A stretch of DNA of 5,025 nt from Candidatus Omnitrophota bacterium. GTDB taxonomy: Bacteria; Omnitrophota; Gorgyraeia; JABMRN01. The notes below the pieces were generated by a model. The model made no database searches and was not told the origin of the DNA. It was given only the letters and a program-made list of their open reading frames with translations. Shown here one piece after another: positions 1-5,025 of the stretch. The stretch spans positions 1-5,025 of the forward strand of contig JABMRN010000049.1 of the NCBI GenBank assembly GCA_013202515.1, in the 5' to 3' direction. Every line of letters starts with the position of its first letter. Position 1 is the first letter of the stretch. Made by a program: the position numbers and the translations under genes.

Positions 1-1452
1 GAGCTTGCTGAAAAATTCGGATTTTTCCTGCCGGTAGGGGTAGAGCTAAGGGCGATATCCCTTAAGAAAAAATGGGAGTTTAAGCCACACGTAAAAAAAA
101 GAGATAAGGTAAAAGCCGGCAGCACGCTTGGCCACGTCCACGAAGGGATTTTTAAGCATAAGATAATGGTTCCTTTTTATCTTCGCGGTGAATACACAGT
201 TCTAGATGTGGCAAGCCAGGATGATTATAGCGTTGATCATACAATTGCAAAGATAAAAGACGATAAGGGAGAGATCATAGACGTAAGCATGGTTTTTGAA
301 TGGCCGGTTAAGGTACCGATATCCGCTTACAAAGAAAAGCTTTCTCCCGTTGATACGCTTATTACCAAAATACGCATCATAGATACTTTTTTCCCTGTAG
401 CAAAGGGCGGTACTTATTGTATACCGGGCCCCTTTGGTGCAGGAAAAACCGTGCTTCAGCAGCTTACCAGCCGTTATGCAGATGTTGATATAGTGATAAT
501 TGCTGCCTGCGGAGAACGCGCCGGAGAAGTTGTAGAGACACTAAGAGAATTTCCCCATCTTGAAGATCCGAGAACCGGAAAGACTCTTATGGAAAGAACA
601 ATCATTATATGCAACACTTCTTCTATGCCTGTTGCTGCAAGAGAATCATCAGTATATACCGCGGCAACCATAGCAGAATACTATAGACAGATGGGCCTTA
701 ACGTTCTTCTGCTTGCGGATTCCACTTCGCGGTGGGCCCAGGCAATGAGAGAGATATCAGGCCGCCTTGAGGAAATTCCCGGCGAAGAGGCGTATCCGGC
801 CTATCTTGAGAGCCGCATAGCGCAGTTTTATGAACGGGCAGGAGTTGTAAGGCTTTACGACGGTGAAATAGGTAGCCTCACGATAGGCGGAACGGTCAGT
901 CCTGCCGGAGGAAACTTTGAGGAGCCGGTTACGCAGAGCACCCTAAAGGTTGCAGGTGCCTTCCACGGCCTGTCGCGAGATCGGGCAAATGCACGCAAAT
1001 TCCCATCGATTGACCCGTATGAAAGCTGGTCTAAATACAAAAGCTTTGTGCCCGAAGATCTTGTTGAAGAAGCAAAATCCGTTCTTACTAAGGGCGAGGG
1101 AGTGCGGCAGATGATGACTGTGGTCGGCGAAGAAGGCACATCTTTGGATGATTTCATTGTACATCTTAAAGGGGAATTTACCGATTCGGTTTACATGCAG
1201 CAGAACGGCTTTGATCCGGTGGATGCCGCAACATCCGAAGATCGCCAAAGACACGTTTTTACGAAAATTGTAAAGGATATATTAGAAAAAACATTTCATT
1301 TTAAGGATAAAAACGAAGCAAGACATTTCTTTTACAGCCTTCGCCAGCTTTTTATAGACTGGAATTACAGACAGTGGCAGACAGAGGGTTTCACAAAGCA
1401 GGAAGAGAAAATAGATCAATTGTTGGGTGAGAATCTCAGGGCAAAGGAATAA
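1..1452 (+). CDS. atpA: V/A-type ATP synthase catalytic subunit A, 5'-partial
   Basis: Catalytic subunit of the soluble A3B3 head; it binds and hydrolyses (or forms) ATP at the A-B interfaces on the cytoplasmic side. The frame is open from base 1 to a TAA at 1450-1452, giving 483 visible residues. The family is about 580-600 long, so roughly 100 N-terminal residues lie upstream. The ATG at 166 is internal: the preceding codons encode the family's bulge domain (GVELRAISLKKKWEFKP and onward). Visible landmarks, numbered from the first codon here, are: Walker A GPFGAGKT at 143-150 with K149 and T150; CGERAGE with the likely catalytic Glu E172; the DSTSRWA Walker B region at 240-246; GRLEEIPGEEAYPAYL just after it; and the alpha/beta family signature PSIDPYESWS at 335-344. 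The rest is the helical C-terminal domain. All key residues are present, so the subunit should be active. The wording resembles chlamydial and spirochaetal A subunits. atpB follows after 5 bases. Confidence 0.97.
   Translation, partial: ELAEKFGFFLPVGVELRAISLKKKWEFKPHVKKRDKVKAGSTLGHVHEGIFKHKIMVPFYLRGEYTVLDVASQDDYSVDHTIAKIKDDKGEIIDVSMVFEWPVKVPISAYKEKLSPVDTLITKIRIIDTFFPVAKGGTYCIPGPFGAGKTVLQQLTSRYADVDIVIIAACGERAGEVVETLREFPHLEDPRTGKTLMERTIIICNTSSMPVAARESSVYTAATIAEYYRQMGLNVLLLADSTSRWAQAMREISGRLEEIPGEEAYPAYLESRIAQFYERAGVVRLYDGEIGSLTIGGTVSPAGGNFEEPVTQSTLKVAGAFHGLSRDRANARKFPSIDPYESWSKYKSFVPEDLVEEAKSVLTKGEGVRQMMTVVGEEGTSLDDFIVHLKGEFTDSVYMQQNGFDPVDAATSEDRQRHVFTKIVKDILEKTFHFKDKNEARHFFYSLRQLFIDWNYRQWQTEGFTKQEEKIDQLLGENLRAKE
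1443..1448 (+). promoter_or_regulatory. Shine-Dalgarno site for atpB
   Basis: AAAGGA lies 9 bases upstream of the atpB ATG at 1458, inside the last codons of atpA and just before its TAA stop. It supports ATG 1458 as the atpB start and is the only well-placed ribosome binding site at any junction in the window. Confidence 0.6.
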
Positions 1453-1457
1453 AATCC

Positions 1458-2750
1458 ATGAAAAAAATATGCACCAGGATACTAAGTATAGTAGGAAACG
1501 TGCTTGCGGTGCGGGCTGAAGGCGTGGCCTATCAGGAATTGGCAGAGGTATCCACCTCGATGGGCAGGTCCCTTGCACAGGTAATACGTCTTGATAAAGA
1601 TTTGGTGTATCTTCAGGCCTTTCAGGGATCAAAGGGTGTGTCTACCGGGGATGAGGTAAGTTTTCTTGGTCATCCCATGAGGGTGGGATTCTCATCGAAT
1701 CTGCTAGGAAGGATATTTGATGGAAGCGGTGAGCCCAGAGACGGAGGTCCGCCATTAAAGGATCACTTAATAGAGATTGCCGGTCCGGCGGTAAACCCCG
1801 CAAAAAGAATCATTCCGCGGCACATGATAAGAACGAATATACCCATGATAGATGTTTTTAATTCACTCGTCGAGTCCCAGAAGCTTCCCATATTTTCTGT
1901 ATTTGGCGAGCCGTATGATGAGCTCCTTGCCAGAATCGCACTTCAGGCCGAGGTCGATATTATAATACTGGGTGGTATCGGACTTAAGTACGACCAGTAT
2001 ACGTATTTTCGTAATACATTAGAAGAGGGAGGGGCGCTTGGAAGATCTATATTTTTTGTTCACACCGCCTCTGATCCAATCGTCGAAGGCCTCATGGTGC
2101 CTGACATGGCGCTTGCCGTCGCAGAAAAATTCGCTCTTGGCGGCAAAAGGGTATTGGTCCTGCTCACCGATATGACAAGTTTTGCCGATGCCCTTAAAGA
2201 AATAGCAATTACCATGGAGCAGGTTCCCTCAAACAGAGGTTATCCCGGCAGCCTATACAGCGAACTTGCTTCGCGCTATGAAAAAGCAGTAGATTTTGAA
2301 GGTGCTGGCTCTATCACAATCCTTGCGGTAACAACAATGCCCGGCGACGATATAACGCATCCAGTGCCCGACAACACAGGCTACATTACCGAAGGACAGT
2401 TCTACTTAAGAAACGGATGGATTGAGCCGTTCGGAAGCCTAAGCCGCCTTAAGCAGCTTGTTAATAAAGACACGCGTGAAGATCATAGGGGTATAATGGA
2501 CGGCATGCTTCAACTTTATGCCCAGAACAAGGAAACCCAAGAAAAAAAGGCAATGGGTTTCAAGATGACAGAGTGGGATAAAAGGCTTCTTAAGTATGGA
2601 AAACTTTTTGAGCAAAATATGATGGACCTTAAGGTCAATATTCCCCTTGAGAAGGCGCTTGATAACGGATGGAAGATCATGGCGCAGTGCTTCCGACCAG
2701 AAGAGACTAGTTTCCGTAAGGAGTTAGTAGAAAAATTCTGGCCTAAATAA
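1458..2750 (+). CDS. atpB: V/A-type ATP synthase subunit B
   Basis: Non-catalytic (regulatory) partner of subunit A in the A3B3 head. The protein has 430 residues, short compared with about 460-480 in Thermus or Enterococcus but near what I recall for chlamydial and spirochaetal B subunits. The order is an N-terminal beta-barrel (about 1-75), a RecA-like nucleotide-binding domain (about 76-345) and a helical C-terminal domain ending FWPK. The P-loop position reads LPIFSVFGEPYDELLARIALQA (starts at 143) and lacks the GxxGxGK(T/S) Walker A motif, as expected for B. Other conserved blocks are IPMIDVFNSLVESQKLPIFS, VLVLLTDMTSFADALKEIA (232-250), EQVPSNRGYPGSLYSELASRYEKA (254-277) and HPVPDNTGYITEGQ (301-314). 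SLSRL at 327-331 probably supplies the arginine that reaches the catalytic site (R330, inferred by alignment from memory). The start is supported by AAAGGA 9 bases upstream; atpD begins 4 bases after the stop. Confidence 0.97.
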   Translation: MKKICTRILSIVGNVLAVRAEGVAYQELAEVSTSMGRSLAQVIRLDKDLVYLQAFQGSKGVSTGDEVSFLGHPMRVGFSSNLLGRIFDGSGEPRDGGPPLKDHLIEIAGPAVNPAKRIIPRHMIRTNIPMIDVFNSLVESQKLPIFSVFGEPYDELLARIALQAEVDIIILGGIGLKYDQYTYFRNTLEEGGALGRSIFFVHTASDPIVEGLMVPDMALAVAEKFALGGKRVLVLLTDMTSFADALKEIAITMEQVPSNRGYPGSLYSELASRYEKAVDFEGAGSITILAVTTMPGDDITHPVPDNTGYITEGQFYLRNGWIEPFGSLSRLKQLVNKDTREDHRGIMDGMLQLYAQNKETQEKKAMGFKMTEWDKRLLKYGKLFEQNMMDLKVNIPLEKALDNGWKIMAQCFRPEETSFRKELVEKFWPK

Positions 2751-2754
2751 CCCC

Positions 2755-3369
2755 ATGGCTAAAATAAAACACACCAAAAACGAACTAAAAAAACAAAAAG
2801 ACAATCTGAAGAGATTCACCAGGTATCTGCCTACCCTTCTTTTGAAAAAACAACAATTGCAGCTTGAAATAGCAACGATTTACCGTAAGATGAGCGAGCT
2901 GGATCGGGAGATGTCGTCATTGCGTGAGTCCGTATATGGATGGGTAGGTGTATTTGCCGAGAAAGTAGGCATAGATAAAATTATAGAGCTCGATAAAATC
3001 CATGTATCGACGGGGAATATTGCCGGAAGCGACATCCCGGTATTCAAGAGGGTTGATTTTAAAGAAAAAGATTATGATTTTATCCAGATGCCCCTCTGGG
3101 TGGATTATGCAATAGAGGCAGTAAAGGCCCTTACAACTTTAAAGATTCGGTATATCATAAGGGAAAAGCAGCTTGCGATCATAAAGGAAGAGCTTCGTAT
3201 CACTACACAAAGGGTAAATCTTTTTGAGAAGTTAAAAATACCCGAGGCAAAAGACAATATAAGAAAAATCAGCATCTTTCTTGGGGATTTACAGACAGCC
3301 GCGGTTGTAACTGGAAAGATTGCAAAGAAACAATTAGGAGAAAAAGAAAGAATTCCGGCTTACCAATGA
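2755..3369 (+). CDS. atpD: V/A-type ATP synthase subunit D (central stalk)
   Basis: Central rotor shaft, functionally like F-type gamma: a long antiparallel coiled coil that turns inside the A3B3 head and couples ATP chemistry to ion movement. The 204-residue protein is of normal family length. The N-terminus MAKIKHTKNELKKQKDNLKRF (1-21), followed by YLPTLLLKKQQLQLEI, is the classic start of this family and fixes the initiator ATG. The two helices are about residues 5-70 and 115-190, separated by a less helical middle segment. The second contains the conserved block RITTQRVNLFEKLKIP (148-163), and the C-terminus ends AAVVTGKIAKKQL plus a short tail. No Shine-Dalgarno sequence lies at a useful distance (the nearest, AAGGAG at 2718-2723, is 31 bases away). 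Translation is therefore probably coupled to atpB, whose stop is 4 bases upstream. The last four bases but one of the gene overlap the atpI start. Confidence 0.96.
   Translation: MAKIKHTKNELKKQKDNLKRFTRYLPTLLLKKQQLQLEIATIYRKMSELDREMSSLRESVYGWVGVFAEKVGIDKIIELDKIHVSTGNIAGSDIPVFKRVDFKEKDYDFIQMPLWVDYAIEAVKALTTLKIRYIIREKQLAIIKEELRITTQRVNLFEKLKIPEAKDNIRKISIFLGDLQTAAVVTGKIAKKQLGEKERIPAYQ
3366..3369 (+). other. ATGA stop/start overlap, atpD-atpI
   Basis: The atpI initiator ATG (3366-3368) overlaps the atpD TGA stop (3367-3369). Such overlaps usually mean termination-reinitiation coupling. The nearest purine-rich ribosome-binding-like motif, AGGAGA at 3336-3341, ends 24 bases before the ATG, which is too far for normal initiation, so coupling is the likelier route. 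Confidence 0.75.
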
Positions 3370-5025
3370 TAGTACGAATGAAAAAACTTACGATTCTTGT
3401 ATCAGAACAAGCCAGAGAAGATTTTCTTTCAAAACTGCGTAGACTCGGCACTGTCCATATCGAAAATTTGTCGAAACCATCTTCCGGAGAGATTGCTTCA
3501 ATCGAAGACTCTACATTAAAGGCGGATCACGCGGCCTCTCTTTTAAAAGATTACAAGGTTCATATTGAGGCAGAGAAAATAAAGTGGAAACCTTCTGAAA
3601 TCCCAAAGCATGTAGAAGAAATTATAGCGCTTGCAAAAGACAGAGAAAAAACCCAAAGGTTTATTCAGGATATTGAATACAAAATGGAATGGTTTGAGCC
3701 CTGGGGAGCGTTTGATCCCGGGGATTTATATGGTTTAAAGAAGAAGGGAATCGCTGTAACGTTGTACCGGGCAAGCAAGAAAGAAGCTAAACAAATAATA
3801 AAAGAAAAAGATAGCGTTCATCTTATAAATGAGAAGAACGGATATGCGTACCTCTCGCTTATTACCGATAATCCCGACGAGAAACTTCTCCTTGAAGAAA
3901 TAAAGCCGCCTGAAGAGAGCCTAGAAGAGTTATATAAACATCACGAGGCCTCTCACATGAGAATTGAGCAGATCGACGAAGCTTTAAGGGCAGAGGCGCG
4001 GGGTGAGGATTCGCTCAAAGGGCATCTTTCGGTTTCTGAGGGACGGCTTAGATTTTTAAATGTTATGCACGGCATGAGGGAAGAAAAGAATTTTGCCTGC
4101 CTAAGCGGTTATTGTCCTAAAAATAGAGTAAAAGATATTATAGCTATTTCAAAGGCTGAAGGCGTAGGCTATCTTATAGAGGAGCCGGAAGATCCCGAAA
4201 AAACCCCGACCCTCATAAGAAATCCCGCATGGATAAGAATAATAAATCCCGTATTCAAATTCATGAACATATTGCCCGGATATAAAGAATTTGACATAAG
4301 CCTATGGCTTCTTTTGTTTTTTAGTCTTTTCTTCGCTATGCTGGTTGGGGATGCGGGCTACGGACTTATATTTCTTTTACTTACGGTAGTTGCACAGATA
4401 AAAATAAAAAAGGCACCGAGAGAAGTAATTTTTCTTATGTATATTTTAAGTCTTGCCACGATCGGGTGGGGGGCTATTACCGGTACGTGGTTTGGCGTAA
4501 AGAAAATTTTAGAAATCCCGTTTTTTAATTCGCTCGTCATCAATGACGTCAACAGTTATATCGACAGCAACCAGAGTTTTATGATTTATCTTTGTTTTAT
4601 CATTGGCGTCGTGCATCTTACTTTAGCACGTCTCATACGTGCTTTTAAAGTGATTAATAGCGTAAAGGCCCTAGCCGAAATAGGATGGATCTTGATTTTG
4701 TGGGGGCTTTTCTTTGCGGCGGGTATGTTTGTTATTAACAAGCCCTTTCCACCCTATGCTGGGTATCTTTTCATTTTGGGGGCAGCATTGATAATATTAT
4801 TTGGCAATCCCCAGAAAAATATCATAAAAGGCATGTTTATCTCTTTGGCAAACATACCCCTTAAGGCAGTGAACTGTTTTTCAGATATTGTTTCCTACAT
4901 AAGGCTATTTGCAGTCGGATATGCATCGGTTGTGCTTTCGACCACATTTAATGACCTTGTTTTAAACTTGGGTTTCGGTAATTTTCTTGCAGGATTTATC
5001 TCGGCAATGATTCTTTTCTTCGGAC
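3366..5025 (+). CDS. atpI: V/A-type ATP synthase subunit I, 3'-partial
   Basis: Membrane stator subunit, equivalent to eukaryotic V-ATPase subunit a. Its membrane half forms the two ion half-channels beside the K ring and its cytoplasmic half binds the peripheral stalks. The frame runs open for 553 codons from ATG 3366 to the window end; the family is about 600-660 residues, so some 50-100 are missing. The N-terminus MIVRMKKLTILV, then LRRLGTVHIENL, is typical of the family. Residues 1 to about 310 are the soluble charged, partly coiled-coil domain, ending with NPVFKFMNILPGYKEFDIS. About eight hydrophobic segments follow, roughly at 311-327, 331-346, 354-378, 404-421, 439-458, 464-480, 506-528 and 538 onward. 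Key motifs are GDAGYG at 328-333 and SDIVSYIRLFAVGYA (starts 506), where R513 matches the essential channel arginine. The second conserved arginine region lies past the window. The start overlaps the atpD stop. Confidence 0.95.
   Translation, partial: MIVRMKKLTILVSEQAREDFLSKLRRLGTVHIENLSKPSSGEIASIEDSTLKADHAASLLKDYKVHIEAEKIKWKPSEIPKHVEEIIALAKDREKTQRFIQDIEYKMEWFEPWGAFDPGDLYGLKKKGIAVTLYRASKKEAKQIIKEKDSVHLINEKNGYAYLSLITDNPDEKLLLEEIKPPEESLEELYKHHEASHMRIEQIDEALRAEARGEDSLKGHLSVSEGRLRFLNVMHGMREEKNFACLSGYCPKNRVKDIIAISKAEGVGYLIEEPEDPEKTPTLIRNPAWIRIINPVFKFMNILPGYKEFDISLWLLLFFSLFFAMLVGDAGYGLIFLLLTVVAQIKIKKAPREVIFLMYILSLATIGWGAITGTWFGVKKILEIPFFNSLVINDVNSYIDSNQSFMIYLCFIIGVVHLTLARLIRAFKVINSVKALAEIGWILILWGLFFAAGMFVINKPFPPYAGYLFILGAALIILFGNPQKNIIKGMFISLANIPLKAVNCFSDIVSYIRLFAVGYASVVLSTTFNDLVLNLGFGNFLAGFISAMILFFG

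Noticed and set aside
166..168. ATG at 166 as the start of subunit A
   Set aside because: The frame is open upstream to base 1 and encodes conserved subunit A bulge-domain sequence, so this Met is internal and the true start is outside the window.
474..1632. Minus-strand open frames at 474-671, 855-1157, 943-1254 and 1282-1632
   Set aside because: They lie antisense to highly conserved atpA and atpB coding sequence, encode low-complexity Ser/Pro-rich or otherwise unrecognisable peptides, and overlap one another. They are shadows.
1449..2755. Hidden terminator or promoter between genes
   Set aside because: The gaps are only 4-5 bases, and I saw no GC-rich hairpin followed by a T run at the junctions; the genes read as one transcription unit.
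2787..2793. A7 run near the start of atpD, resembling a -1 slippery heptamer
   Set aside because: It simply encodes part of the conserved LKKQ. I saw no clear downstream stem-loop, and similar A runs occur at 93-100 and 1461-1467 in an A-rich gene set, so programmed frameshifting or phase variation is not supported.
3269..4552. Minus-strand open frames at 3269-3451 and 4358-4552
   Set aside because: They are antisense to atpD/atpI and have no recognisable product; the sense frame carries the conserved family motifs.

Overview
The window is a stretch of one plus-strand operon for a bacterial V/A-type (rotary) ATPase. Four genes run head to tail with almost no intergenic DNA: atpA (catalytic subunit A, 5' end cut by the window), atpB (subunit B), atpD (central stalk subunit D) and atpI (membrane subunit I, 3' end cut by the window). 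Their junctions are a 5-base gap, a 4-base gap and a 4-base ATGA overlap, so all four are probably co-transcribed and partly translationally coupled. No stretch longer than 5 bases lies outside a gene. I see no promoter, terminator, RNA gene, mobile element, CRISPR or repeat array.

Organism: the proteins are bacterial V-ATPase subunits of the type found in chlamydiae, spirochaetes and related or uncultured lineages, rather than archaeal or Thermus/Enterococcus types. The evidence is the order A-B-D-I, subunit A wording such as VLQQLTSRYADVDIVIIAACGERAGEVVE, and a short B subunit with a degenerate P-loop (SVFGEPYDEL). GC content looks moderate, about mid-40s percent by eye, with frequent ATA, AGA and AGG codons. 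A PVC-related or uncultured bacterium such as Omnitrophota, or a spirochaete, would fit. This is inference from remembered family features, not a database match.

How the genes work together: A and B alternate in the A3B3 head that hydrolyses or makes ATP. D is the central coiled-coil shaft turning inside the head. I is the stator membrane subunit, whose conserved arginine (R513 here) handles ions passing to and from the rotor ring of subunit K. Subunit E (peripheral stalk) would be expected upstream and the proteolipid K downstream, both outside the window. The coupling ion, H+ or Na+, cannot be decided without K.

Overall this is a well-conserved housekeeping bioenergetic operon. I found no sign of a novel system. 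The points worth a second look are the gene order with no F gene between the head and stalk genes, the altered nucleotide-binding loops of subunit B, and the lack of Shine-Dalgarno sequences for atpD and atpI.
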